Positions 21,598 to 34,800 of a stretch of 64,000 bases of DNA are shown in pieces. Every line of letters starts with the position of its first letter. Within the stretch, counting starts at the first letter, position 1. Source of the stretch: Platynereis dumerilii (taxonomy: Eukaryota; Annelida; Polychaeta; Phyllodocida; Nereididae). Location: contig JAPTHN010000003.1 in NCBI GenBank assembly GCA_026936325.1, positions 49,098,511 to 49,162,510 of the forward strand. The letters run 5' to 3'. Position numbers and translations under genes: made by a program. The notes under the pieces are model-generated. The model made no database searches, was not told the origin of the DNA, and saw only the letters and a list, made by a program, of their open reading frames with translations.

Positions 21598-23522
21598 TGG
21601 TATAAGCTTTTAGCTGAAGCAAACCATTAAGTTTTTCATGTCTTTACACGTTCAACAACTGGATTCATCTAGAATGTTTGATTGGCCATAAACCAATCAG
21701 ATGAGGTTAAAATGCAACATCGACATGCAGCCACTAAACAAGATATAGGAGTTCATAATATTATGTTGTGATATATTACGGGACACAGAATTGGAGTTAT
21801 TTTCTGTCATGGAACATAATCATCTAAGTAAAGTTTTGACCAGCTGAGAACTTGATTTTGACAGGGTCAGATATAACGTGCTGCAGCTCCTCTGAGTAAT
21901 TCACAGATCTGAAGGCAACCGAAACTTGGACATTGTTTTAGTTGTTACAGTCTGTCACTTTGATATAGACAAAAGGAGGACCATTTCATTGTGAAAAATG
22001 CAATTTGTGATTCATGATAGCTGATGAAGTGTCATCTTCTCTACTTTCAACATGGGGAACATAGAGACTGTTTGATTAGGCAAATTTCACCGAAAACATT
22101 GTGAAATACACAATTTCTAACGGGTGGATTAAAATTCAAACATACACAGTGAATTTAGGAACAAAAAATTTTGGCATCAAAATTAATGTTGAAAATACCT
22201 GAATATCTAATGGTTTCCCCCAAATTAGGCCAACTCCCATCTAGACATATCAGGTGATTTCCACATCCAATGTGTGTGACATGGTGGTATTCATAAACCA
22301 ATCTGATTAGGCAAACATGGACATAGGAGGCGGGGGTGCAGCCCCCCAGACATTTTGGAAGATCAGTTTTTCATGCACCTTAGTTTGGTCACAGCATTTT
22401 AAAAATTTAATATATATTTGGGCTTTTTTGGGGCAGTCCCCCAAGATTAATTGACCTCCTACACCTATATATGCAAACAGGCAACCTAGAATTCTTTGAT
22501 ATTAAAAACTGATGTAACTAGTGAAATAAGAGAATAGGAGGAATGGGCCTACATGATACAATGGTAGACTTACTTATGCCAGTGTACATTGAGCTTGATA
22601 GTGTTGTCAGGATGGATTTATTTTATTTGGGTGTTTAATTATATCCCTGCAGTGTGTAAATAAAGTTGCTAAATATCTGATTGCTCTTACTTCATAACAT
22701 CTTACTTCAGTGCATCATTCTATAGCTAGTGTAGCACAAGAAACAATAACCAATTTTTATCTGAATGCTGTGAGCCATGGATATCAAAGAAATAGCATTC
22801 ATTTCGTCTATATTTTTAAAAACATTTAATGAAAAAAGAGAAATTTATAATCATAGTCTAAAAACCAAACTTTTGTTTTTCTAGTTATAACATTTGCAAA
22901 AGAGTATATTAATGACAGAGCTGGCTCAGCACTAGACCACTATCAGATATAGCTTGTTTAATTGGAGGAAATTCATAACAATCCCTAACATCACAGCACC
23001 CCATCTGCTGATTCTGCTGACATATTGTTTGTGAAGATATGAGCAGTTACCCTCGTCATGTCAACTGGCACGGTCACAGTTACCCTCGTCTTGAGATGCA
23101 GCTACCCTCGTCATTTTCAAGGTGCTTTAAGTGATTTTCCCACTCTCACAGCCACAATTCAAGTATGCTCTCAATTGAAATATTGCTTTCGGCCATCAAT
23201 AATTGCAATGCACCACTTTGCTAGAGAGAATCAGCAGTGATAGCCTCAAATTCAATGTTACATAATATTTAAGGCAAAATTAGGGACGAGGGTAACTCAG
23301 TTACCCTCGTCTGGTTTTGCCACAGTGTTATTGGCTAATCTGGCCATGACATAATTGCAGGGCTATGATGAAGTTGCTCACATGAACTGCTATCTATAGG
23401 CCAGTTTCACCTATGACATCGTAGCTAGCACCAAAGTTGCATAGGTTCCAGTGGAGTCTCAAGCTATGACATCATAGGTCCACACTATGAAAAAAGACGA
23501 TTTCTTCAAAGCAATTGCTAGA

Positions 23523-23917
23523 GGGCAATTCCGTAAAGTCCGATTTGCAGATTTGACACTTTAGAAGCTGGTGTAGCCCTACCATTACACCTCAGCTATT
23601 TCATTGTTATCTAGGCATGAGGCCAGGTAATAGGGGTACCAGACAAGCCACCAACCAAAGCTTCAAGTGTAACAGGAGCTGACCTACAACCCAAAAGTCA
23701 TGGTGTCGGACGTACATCACACGGTGTACGTCCGACACCATGACATTTTGCCATAGCTCAACTCCTGTTAAACATGGAGCTTTGGTTGGTGGCTTGTCTG
23801 ATACCCCTATTACCTGCCCTCATGCCTAGATAACAATTGTATAGCTGAGGTGTAATGGTAGGGCTGTACAAGCTGCTAAAGTGTCAAATCTGTGAATCAG
23901 ACTTTACGGAATTGCCC
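23523..23917 (+). mobile_element. Long-armed foldback MITE, 395 bp, TAGA duplication
   Basis: Nearly the whole element is one palindrome. The ends are GGGCAATTCCGTAAAGTC and its inverse, and the centre is GGTGTCGGACGTACATCACA with its mirror. TAGA flanks both ends (23519-23522, 23918-23921). The opposite arm of the surrounding inverted repeat (19111-19120) holds the same host sequence with one TAGA and no insert. A shorter copy is at 54614-54824. Confidence 0.9.
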
Positions 23918-24229
23918 TAGAGCTGTAATCCCTATTGTTGATAATAGCAAACATTGATCATATAATCATTGTTCCAGGTATAGATGATCATTTAAAACAA
24001 TTTTAGCCAACAAATTACCATTTTGCTTTGAAATACACACATTGACGAAACAAAAATATATTTTTGTCAATTTTGCTTCTTCAATGTTCTGTCAAAATAA
24101 AGCACATGGGTATAATCGATAAATTTTTGGATTAAAATGTAAAAACACACAGAATGTATGAGAGAATGGTAAAATCCAAGCCATCTAACCTGTTGTGTAA
24201 AAGATATAGGCATATTTTTAGCGTTACAT

Positions 24230-25625
24230 CATATTTGACATAGTCCTGTAGGTGAGAATTCTGTCACACGTACATCATAATTGACCAAGTTTCAAAAATT
24301 ATGTCAAATTGTGTATTAATAAACTTTACCAGTCAATGCAATTATAAACATTTCAATAAAAACAAACAAGTGTCAAATGTTAATTCCCCCTAATATAACA
24401 CAAAAGAGAGATTTCACCAAGAAGCCGGAAAATAAGTTGCCAGAAGCTACATACATGCACCAAACACTGAATATGAATAACCGACTCAAGCTAGAACTTA
24501 AATTCTCTGAAATTCCATAAAATATATAAAAGAATAAGTAAGGTAAATTAGATTTGTTAAAACCTTCATTCATAACGACAGTAAAAATACAAATAATCAG
24601 AAGAATTTTACATGAAGTGTCAATTATGATGTACGCCTATTAATCTTGGCTGAATGAAACCAAACACAATGTATTGTTGAGATAAACTGCATTAGTAAAG
24701 GAAGCTAGCAAAAATACATGATAATTCTTAATTTAATGTAGAGATTACTGTCATATATCCAAGATTTATTCTGTACATCATTTTTGACATTACAAGTGTC
24801 AAATGTGATGTACATCAAAGAGTCTATGTTATTGTCAGATAAGAATGAAATGCATATGTGAAATCTCATGTCAAGGACAACAAAAGTCTGGGAATTTAAT
24901 TAACACAACTTTTCTCGACTTTGGTAATCTTTTCTTATCAAAAAGCAGGAAAATTCATCTGTACATCATAATTGACCAATAATTACTTATTGGTCAATAA
25001 TGATGTACTGTCCATTATGATGTACCAGTTTGATACTTTTTGACATATGACACATTTTGTTGTGTGACAGTCTTGTATCTTCTCCCAAGGCCAACTACAG
25101 AAACAAAACTCACTATTCACAGCATAATGAAAAATTTTGATTGATGTGATGCTTCTCTACACATCAGAACACCTCTATCAGTGCCGTTACATCATATCTG
25201 TCCTGTAGGTGAGAATCCCAGAATTATTGACATTCAAAATTTGCATCCTCCATATCACAGCCTTTGCTGCTCCGTAGGACATCCTTTTAAACATTTTAGA
25301 TAGATCTTGTGGAATTCTTATTTTGGCAGCATACAAACCCATAAAAATATTACTGGGTGTGTCAAAATTTTTGGTTTGAAGTTTTGCCATCCTGTAGGTG
25401 AGAATTTTTTCAGTGACTGCGGGTGTCATGTTTGGACTGCGACCATTTAACTATAGCTTGATATTCCCTTTAAAGCGGACTGGTATGTGATTATTTTTCA
25501 TAGACTTTCTTGATTCAATGGAAAATAAATCAACCAAACACCACTTAAATAGGAAAAAAACCCATTTTCAGAAAACATTTTTTCTGGACTGACCATGTTT
25601 GACATTTATGATGTACGTGACGGGA
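24230..25625. repeat. Cluster of GTACATCATAATTGAC motifs in both orientations
   Basis: Variants of GTACATCATAATTGAC and its inverse occur about nine times (e.g. near 24270, 24618, 24775, 24805, 24960, 25000, 25015, 25605). A palindrome of them is centred near 24985. GTAGGTGAGAAT follows three of the related TTACATCAT blocks. This resembles a transposon's subterminal binding-site array more than random DNA. Confidence 0.55.
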
Positions 25626-26040
25626 GGTTTCGATGGCCCGAGAAATATTCCCAGAACATCTCACATACCGAATGGAATTAAAAAACTTAAGTTCAGGTAT
25701 ATAGGTAGTCATCAAAATTAAAAAAATTGAGCATAACTTACTTCAATTGCTAACCATCAGCTGTCAAAGTAACACTGTTTGAAAATGTGACGTTTGACAC
25801 CCCCAAAAATGGACCATTTTGAGAGTTTGCGGTCACTGTTCTCAATGATGAAGCCATAATTTCACGTAAAAGTGGATTTATTATGAAGACAAAATTGTAT
25901 TCTACATCTCAGGGAATTTTAAAGAACTTATTACTAGCCAAACATTTTTTATGTCATGTTAAAGGTCAAAATCCTGGCTGGCCTCGTTTAAAATGACTTC
26001 ACCCATATCTATCTATCTATCTATCTATCATATCATAAAC

Positions 26041-26966
26041 TAGAGTAGGTCGGGGCATGCAGCCCCCTTAACTTCGAGGTGCGATTTGACCTACTTTTTA
26101 TGGTCGATTCTTTAAATGCTTATGCTGTCAGAAAGGGATCACTTGACTCTATTTATAACTAGCGAAACAAATGTCTACCAATTTTAATAAAGGAGCTACA
26201 GCCATTTTTTTCAAAAATCAAAATGGCCTTCTTACCCCACCCATCGGGCAAGAAGCCCCCCAATTATAATCCTATGGCAATTTTTTTTGCGAGTGCATTC
26301 AGCTTGAAAGTTATTTCTTGGGGTTCTTCTATCATTTTTAAGGCATTCTTTTCACTTTTTCTGAATTTTGACAGGGGACAATCTGAATTTTAGAATTTTT
26401 ATGTTCATACAGTAATTTTTTATATATTTTTTGCCCTGTTCCAATTTTTTTCTATTTTAATTAGCTATTCTATCAAGATTCAAGGTAAAGTACACATTAT
26501 TAAATGGTTCCTGAAGCAGCTTTGAGGCCCCAGTGTAGACTGTAGGGGGCCTCATGCACCATGCCATGTGGGGCCTCTCGCCCCAAACCCACATATTTTA
26601 ATTTGACCTCTATATTTTGAACTAAAATGCAAAAAAAACATGATCCAAATCATATTTATGTGATGGTCTTAAAGTGACGCAGTGCAGATATCCATTATAC
26701 CTTTAAAAATTTCCATGATTATTTCTGACAACCCCTTTCAAAGAATTAGTCAAAGTTACAAAAACCATGCACATTTTTTTGTTTCTTTAATTTCTACAAT
26801 GGTTTGGTGCCGTTCGCCTTGAAAATTTTTGACATCACCTAAAAAGCCTCTAGCTTCAATCCTAGCAATAAGAAAACGCACCAAAAATGCCAGTTTAGAT
26901 ATAAACCAAGGGGGGGGGGGGAGAGGGCTCTCACCTAACCCGGGCTTCTTGCCCAAACCTACTCTA
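26041..26966 (+). mobile_element. Inverted-repeat element with GGGCAAGAAGCCC motifs, about 0.93 kb
   Basis: The left end is TAGAGTAGGTCGGGGCATGC and the right end GCCCAAACCTACTCTA, inverse copies that include TA. Internal GGGCAAGAAGCCC and GGGCCTCTCGCCCC motifs are present. A separate orphan right end of the GGGGAGACCGGGGCATG type lies at 27482-27522. Confidence 0.6.
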
Positions 26967-27139
26967 TCTAGTTGGCATGAGCTTGCTTTTCTGTTGGCTT
27001 TTAATAGGTTAATTGTTCCTTTGTGTGTGCTGTGACTTATTACTAGTGTTTGACCTTCATTTTATTTTCTTGCATCCTTCATGTTAAACAAGTAAATATT
27101 ATATTTTTTTATAAACTCCAGAGGTGGAGCAGGGGTGGG

Positions 27140-28740
27140 GCAAGGCTGTAAATAGCCACCTTGCCCCACCCTGGCTACGCCACTGTGGTCTCGGGACACA
27201 CCTCGGACAAAGGCAGTTGAAAGGTTCCCAGACCGAGTCTCAAGACAAGGAATGGTCATCCAAATGAATTGATTTTACCCTCATATTGTAGGCCTAAAGG
27301 AATCACTTTGGTGCTCTATTTATGTAAAAGAGTCACTTTTTATGCCGAAAATCAGGAAACCTGAAATGGAACGCACAATTTTCCTTCAATGCTCATGGAA
27401 CTTTTTGGCCTAAAGTCGTAGCACAAAATGTCTCTTCATTGGATAACACAGCATGTTTTATAAAAAACATATTGGGGATGGTGCAATGAGCCCCGAGGTT
27501 CAACATGCCCCGGTCTCCCCTAATATATACCAACATTCATTTGGAAAAATAATAAAAAAATTCTTAATTGAAAAGTTCATTCATTATCATATAGGCCTAC
27601 TTGATAACAGAATAAATACAATTTCATAGCAAATTAATTGAATTGCATAAAATTGCGCATAAATGTAGATTAATTCTGTACTGACACGTTTGCTATAATT
27701 GTGCAACAAGTTGTTCAGTTGTTCAGTTAAGACAACATGCCAAGGCATTCACACCTTATGAAGAACAATAGACCTATCCATTTTTTTTTTCAGAAAGTGA
27801 TGTCTGATAATTTCGTTGTTTTTATTAAAAATTAATTCAGAAATACACTAATTAAAAAAACATATAATTTAATGAGATATTACAAAATCTTGAACTACTA
27901 ATTTCAGAAGTTTACTTTAGAGGGGCAAAGATTAAATGTAATATCTAACCTAATGCCATTTTATAAGGTACTTAAATGAGCTGATGCTTGGTCTGCAAAC
28001 AAGTAATATTGTTTAGTTAGTAAGATATACATATATAACGCACACATCCGTGGTAATTTATTGTGACACAGCAACAACTTATCAGTACAATTTACCAAAA
28101 AAATTAATTAATTTAAATGAAAAGTATAAGCTCTGACAATAACCAGAAATATATGAGGTATAGTTATAAGCTCTGACAATAACCAGAAAATCCAGAAATA
28201 TATGAGGTATATATATCATAAAATGGTTTATCTTTAATTACAGAATCAATAAATTGATTATAAAATGTTGTATTTATTCAATTATTTAGAATCAATTTAT
28301 ATATGTATTTTTCTAACATAAACTTCAATTATTTTTACAATGAAATGACTATAAAAATATTATAAAAAAATAATAGGAGGTTTTGGTAGGAAAAAGGAGA
28401 TTTTTGGTAAAAAATGTGATTTTGGCAAAAAAAAAGGTGATTTTGTCAAAAGGTGATTTCAGGAAAGGTGATTTTTGAAAAAGGTGAAATTGACTGCCCC
28501 CCCCCCTTGAGGCCAATAATGAACCCCCCCCCCCCCCCCCCAATTATATTTACACCTTTAATTTAAACTCACCAAGGTCCAGACTACCATTAAATTTTTA
28601 AAGATGCATCAGATTAAACCTGTATATCATGAGGCACATAAAAGGTCATATTATAGGATACATATTATATGATACATTTCATACTCACCCAAGCACCAAA
28701 TTGATTGAACTTCGGTTATAAAATTTAATGGTAAAGACAT
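27140..28740. other. Intergenic repeat remnants, no gene
   Basis: It holds a hAT-like CCCTGGCTACGCCACTG terminus (about 27170), an orphan CCCCGGTCTCCCC terminus (27509-27520), and a tandem duplication of TATAAGCTCTGACAATAACCAG (28126-28215). A degenerate AAAGGTGATTTT array follows at about 28380-28490, running into C homopolymers at 28497-28541. Confidence 0.5.
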
Positions 28741-28799
28741 TACTTCATGTGGATGCCACTAGGTGACTGGGCGTCACCTGTCTTGCCGCTAGGGGTGGT

Positions 28800-28894
28800 A
28801 GCCATAGTAACCACAACAGAAGAGGTCACCGCGCCATTTTAGGAATTCATGAGGAGAACAGACCAGACTCTGGACACTCAAGTTGACTCAAAGC
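28800..28894 (+). promoter_or_regulatory. Putative promoter / 5' UTR of the basic-protein gene
   Basis: It is GC-richer than the surroundings and contains GCGCCATTTTAGG at 28831, a YY1-type CGCCATTTT element, about 60 bp upstream of the ATG. A transcription start cannot be fixed from sequence alone. Confidence 0.4.
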
Positions 28895-31800
28895 ATGGGT
28901 AACCTATCGGCTGGCCAAGTGAGTACAACTCAAGCAATTACAATGTCCCATCTATGTTATACGGCTAAGTCTGTACACTGTACACAAAGAGTAATTTAGT
29001 AGAGATTCATTGGTGCACATGTCTTCTTGTGTTGTAGCTTTAACATTTTGCCTTTGCTGTTTTGGCATTTCAGCAATTTTCGCCATATTTTGGCATAACA
29101 AAACTAGCTATATTATCATCACAAAACGCTGGAGCAGAAATGAATAATTTATGGTTGACTAAGAAATAGGATCCTTATTATTTTAATATCATCTGTGACA
29201 TTTTCATTTTCTAATAAAAAAATTTTTTAATGAAGTATTGTGTCAGTCGTTTATTGGAGAAGATGCATTTTCTTGTTACACAATAATGTTCTTTGGTTAC
29301 CACATAGTCTCGTAATTGTTTATAAGTAAACTAAATTTAAAAGATTTCCCAAATTTTCCAATAAAAAGAATCCGCCAAAAATTGCTTGACCTCAAACTAC
29401 TCTGAAGAGTGGAAAAACATGTGAAAGGAAGGGATCTTTGTTGGCAATTATGAGCAATTTCAAGAATTGAAGGACTTAAATTCTGGGAACATAATGAAAC
29501 TAACAAAATTAATGCATGTGTTATTCCATTAAGATGGTGGCCTGTGGTGAGAAACCAAAGACCTTTTTAATTTTTTTTTGTGAAAAAAAAAAAGAAAAGA
29601 TTTTTTTACTTCTTCAATCTTCTCCAGGCACTTGTTGTTTTTTTTTTTTTTTTTTCATGTTAGAATGTAAATGTATTTTTGAGACCTTTCCAACTGAACA
29701 CATTCACTAAAATTTGTTAAGGTGGGCAAGTTGTCCAAATGTTCTGGCTATTCTAGGGGAGACCGGGGTAAGCTATGCAATTTTTTTCGTCAGGCTGATT
29801 TTTTTAAAAACCGAAGCCTAATAATGTAATCTGAAAATCAGACATCAAAATCTACCAAAGTTTCAGGGCAGTCAGACCATTGGGAAGGTCATGGTAGGCA
29901 TTTGAAAAAAGTAGGTCAAGTGGCACAACTTGCCCCGCAGCCGGGGTAAGTTGTGCCGCAAGACGGGGTAAGTTGTTCCGCTTAATTTATTCCAAAAAAC
30001 CTGGTATTTCACCCGTTTCTTAAGATAGATCATTTGTGTCATGTATTTAAATTATGGCTGACATATTACATGGAACTTATCAAACATTTATGAGCCATTT
30101 TATGCAAAAATTTAAAATGCTGAAAAAACTAGAATTATTTATTGTTTAGAGGGTGTTATAACACTTGTAACACATATTCCTTTGAGTGTAAGTTATTTCA
30201 CAACATATTTAGGCCTTGTGTAGAATGAAGGCAAAAAAAGAAGAATAAAGAATTCTTTCCTATGTCATACTATTGGCACAACTCACCCCAATCAAAACGG
30301 CACAACTTAGCCCAGATTGATTTTCTGGACGAAACTGGTTGTCAAAGATAAAAAACAATGCGAGATGAAATCTAACGGCACTAATGTCTAGATATACCTC
30401 CTAACGCCATCCTACCAGAGAGACATCATCTAATTTCAAATACCGAATGACAGAGGAACAAGAATGTCAGTCTACGGCACTACAAGTTTTCAGCAACAAA
30501 ATTGAATTTATGAGTGTAGCTTTTCGTACCATTATATTTGGTAGTTTTGTTCTTGATGCCTAATGATGTTGACCAAGTGGGTATATATGGGTGGCATTGT
30601 CTTATTTGCCCAGTTCTTCATTTCACCCCAACAGTGGGCGGCACAACTTACCCCGCGGCACAACTTACCCCGTGGCACAACTTACACCGGTCTCCCCTAC
30701 TGATGAGCAATAGTGAACATTTTTTTACTATACTTTTATTTTATAACGTAGGCCTATACTCATTTTAATGTCTAATTCTAGTTCACAATGGGTCTCTTAA
30801 TTTCATTCTCTCTTCTATTTCCAGACAAGACAAGACGTGGAGGTAGTGATTAAGAAACGCAACTCGAAAAGACTGAGTGAGGCAAAGAAATCAAAGATCA
30901 ACGCCCGCGTTATTCTAAAAAATTTATCCAGAAAAGCCGCTACCCATGCACGCAAACAATTAGTGATGGAGCGAAGGAGGTCGTTCAGAAAACTGAGATC
31001 TAGGTCACGTTCCAGATTGCCAATCACAAGATCAAGGTGAAAAAAAATTCTAAAATCAGTACTTGTTGTATATAAATTGATAGGAAAATCAAAGTTGTTT
31101 TTCTTGGATCAAGTGCAACCAAAATGTCATTGTGACATTGAAATGCACTCAGGGGCACACCCAGGATCCAGAAGGGGGGATCGAGGCAAAGTGCTCGGCT
31201 GCTCGCTGATATTTTACGAAATTTTTATTCATTACACTGTATATATATATATGAAAATGAAACAATCATTTTTTGTGACATAGGGGGAACATAACAGTAG
31301 CGGATCCAGGGGGTTAGGGGCAGTGGTAGAAATAACCCGTGTCGTTTTGGGGGGGGGGGGGGGGTGCTGTTAGTGGCAAGGCACGAGAGGTCAAAGAATT
31401 TGAGGCCGGAGGTCCGCGGGCCATCGGAGGCCCCAGAAGCTGATTTCGGAAAGGACTGCATGTACTCTGAAATGAATTCTGAATGTGTTGAGCATACACA
31501 TACATGTTTTATCTCAGAAAATTACTGACTTTTGAAAACCCCATTCCTGGATTAAATCATGCACATTTAGTATTTAAGGTTTTTTTTTTCAGGACTTGAG
31601 TCCCTCTAAAAAATGTATTTTGAGGGGGTCCTTATAGCATTTGGGCGGGTCAAAAACCCCTTGCCCCCCCCCCCATTTAAAAAACTAGTGGGTTCAAATG
31701 TATAATGTAAAAAGAAACGTTCATTCCGATACTCTTAGTACATTTTCATTTGTCTACCCCGTCCGACATTTTCTGTATTGACCAGAGCGATATACAAATA

Positions 31801-34800
31801 CACTCTTGCTCATAAATATGGAATATATGCACATGTAAAAAAGTAACCAGAAATTTGGTGACACCATTTCGTTATAGGAGACGCAAACAGACTTCCAACA
31901 AATTTTCTAGATAAATATGGGTCCATTCAACATCACAAAATGAATATTTTATAAAATTGGAGAAAATTTTGAAAACAGGGCTCAATTATGGAAATACTGA
32001 AAAAACAACAAATATTCCAGACTTTAGAAGGGTTAAAATCACATGAAATATTGTGGATACCTGAAAATAATTGTCACCAAAAGAATAAATAGGCCTGACT
32101 AAGAGAGACTTGGTATAGTTGTTTTTTCAGTATTTCCACAGCTGTCAAGATTTTCTCCAAAATCGTAAGATGTTCTCTTTGAGGTGTTGAATGGGTCCAT
32201 ATTTGTCTAGAAAAATTGTTGGAAGTCTGTTTGCAGCTCCCATAACGAAATGGTGTTGCAAAATTTCTGGTCAATTTTTTAAATAAATTTGCCAATATTC
32301 CATTCTTATGAGCAAGAGTGTACCGACCACTCAAAATGATCTATACTCCCCCCCCCCCTCGAGCGATATTAAGTCACACTACAACGACTCATGATATTGT
32401 TACTTAGTGACCCTTACTTGAGTCGTTTTACTTTAATGGAAATATGTGACTTTTGGTACTTGACTCTGATTCAGTTTTTTTTACTATAATACGGTTATAC
32501 GAAAAGGTTATTGCATATGTCACTGTCAAATTTTATTGGATATAAAATATGGTTGTGCACCGAGAAAGACCACAGGTATGACTATGAATAACATGTGTGA
32601 TTAATTATTTAATAAGGCCAGACAAAATTGATCTTTAGCTTCTCGGATATTCTAGAGGCACTTTTTCAACAGATGAAAAGATAAGAGGCGTAATCTCAAT
32701 TTTTATGTCAATTTAGCTAACTGTTTTTTTTTTCGTAGGCAGAAAATCTGTTGGGTCGGTCGATTTGAGAAGCTAAAAATTAAATTTGTCTGGCCAAGAA
32801 TGCAAGACGAACACCTCAATTCATTGAATGTGTAAAAATATAAAAAACAAGTTCTTTTAATCTTTTGAATCAAGAACTCAAGACAAAAAATGTCTGGTTA
32901 TCGTTTGTGAGAAAATGACTAATGTTCAATGTATCTATTTCAGCGCTCGCAATCGGAGGCCACAACAAAAAAGTCAAATGCTGAGAGTATTGCGACCTCA
33001 CCATGTTCTCCGCCCTCCTGCCGGCTTAAGGGTAAATGCGAATAAACCAGCCCCGGTCATAGCCAGAGGACGAAAAGTCAGGAATAATAACAGAGTCAAC
33101 AAGCGCCTCCGTCCATCACTGAAACGTCAGCCTTCAATTACCAGCAAATACCAACACTTCAGCCAATGCCCCTCCGCGAATATTTCAAAGTCTCAGACAA
33201 ATATCTCAAACAAGCTTTCCGCTAGGTGGCACCGCAATCAAGGAAGATTTTTCTCCAGGCAAAACATAGGGAGACAGCTGTAAATGAAACCTACACCATC
33301 AATTAGATAAAACAAAACTACAGGCCTATTTCATTTATAATAGCTATTTCTAGACTTCAAGAATACCATAAAGACAATCCTATGAATATATTCATGTGAT
33401 ACGATAGCGTATAAGTCAACCTGTATTTGTCACCGTATCTCTTACAACAAAATATATTATTGGAAGAGTTGGTTTTCATTTGTTTTATGTTATTTCATTG
33501 AATTTAAAGCACTGTGAGATAGCTATACACCTTACAGACATACACCTCAGCGCTGCACCAAAATATAAGGGGGTGACCATTTAAATTAAATATCCCGAGG
33601 GGGTGGGGAGATTGGAGTTCTTTTTAGATAATTGATAACTTTCTTGCTCAGTTTCGGTGAAAAAAAAAATCTTCCTTGGCAGTCTTGAAATAACAATTTC
33701 TGGTTGGGATATTTTTTTAACTAAGTGTTGCTTGATTTAGGAATGAATTACTATTTAGTGACTTTGCGAGTTTGAAATAAATAATTACTGGCGCCGCTAC
33801 TATGAAATAAGTAATTTCCCGCCTGGAAAACTCCAATGCCCCCCCCCTCTGATTATTAAATGGTCGCCCCCTAATTTCCGTCCATGGATGCACTTCACCA
33901 CTCTTAATTTTCTCTTCGAATCTCCCAGGGATCACCTTTGTGAGATCAATGGTGTTACCTTCACTCGATCTCCAGCTATTTGACGAAACAAACTGGAAAC
34001 AACCTGAACTCTGCAGTGAGTGTGGCTCGAAGAATAGTTTTGATGCCATCGGATTGGTACAAAGTTGTACACGCATTGGCGAATCCAGACAGATTAGTCT
34101 AGGGGGCTCCGGGCATCGTTTTAGCATTTGCGGGCCCGCTTGGGCATCATTTCGGTATTCACAGCCCCCATTGCTCAATTTCACGGTAATGGTTGCAGCA
34201 TTAATTTTTTTCAAGCGCATGAAATCCCGGAATATTCATTCCTAAATCAAGCAATGCCTTTTTAAGAAATATCCCTGGCATAAATTGTTTATTTCAGGAC
34301 TGCCCAAAAGGATTTATTTCACCAAAACTGAGTAAGAAATGATTTATTTAAAAAAAAACTCCGAAGTAGATATTGATTATACTTTGAAAATACACTTAAA
34401 ACAAACGATTTTCAATTTTAAAATAAGCAATGGGAGAAAAAATCTAGACATCGCATGTTAGAAAATTTTAAAAGTTTGATATATATCTATTTCAGCACTC
34501 GTAATCAGAATCAAAGGCCACGAAAACGAAGTCACAGACCCACATATCCCGCAAGTAACAACCGAAAGATGGGAGTATTGAGACCCCGCAATATTCTCCG
34601 CTCTCCTGGCCGCGTCAGGGTAAACGTGAATAAATCAGCCCTGGTTGTATCCAGAGGACGAAAATTCAAGAATAATAACAAAGGCAACCGCCTCCATCTG
34701 TCAATGAAACATCAACCATCAATTACGAACAGGTATCAACATTTCAGCCATTGCCCCTCTGCCAATATTTCATAGAAGCACGAACAATTTTTGAACAATT

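Larger units (their letters stand above)
19679..23321 (+). mobile_element. Inverted-repeat DNA transposon with subterminal GACGAGGGTAACTG sites
   Basis: The ends start GGCAAAACCAGACGAGGGTA and end with its inverse, about 37 bp long. The terminus is itself palindromic (GACGAGGGTAACTGAGTTACCCTCGTC-like, written here in part). Additional GACGAGGGTAACTG copies lie at about 19780 and 19808, and inverted ones at about 23044, 23078 and 23098. These subterminal arrays resemble transposase-binding sites. A (CTAT)n run at 20187-20224 and two smaller transposons (20557-21410, 21413-21597) lie inside. No transposase is recognisable. Confidence 0.7.
18877..26008 (+). mobile_element. Nested inverted-repeat complex, about 7.1 kb
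   Basis: The outermost 29-bp arms (ATATGGGTGAAGTCATTT at 18877, AAATGACTTCACCCATAT ending at 26008) are inverted copies. Further inverted pairs lie inside them: 19108-19340 with 23322-23520 plus 23918-23945 (blocks around GACCTATGATGTCATAG), and then the termini of the 19679-23321 element. The arms are of unequal length because of later insertions. No transposase frame is visible. Confidence 0.6.

Noticed and set aside
30538-30768. 76-aa frame
   Set aside because: It lies across the right end of a non-coding transposon (29756-30697).
33717-34220. 167-aa minus-strand frame
   Set aside because: It spans the centre of a palindromic element with repeat content; no recognisable domain.
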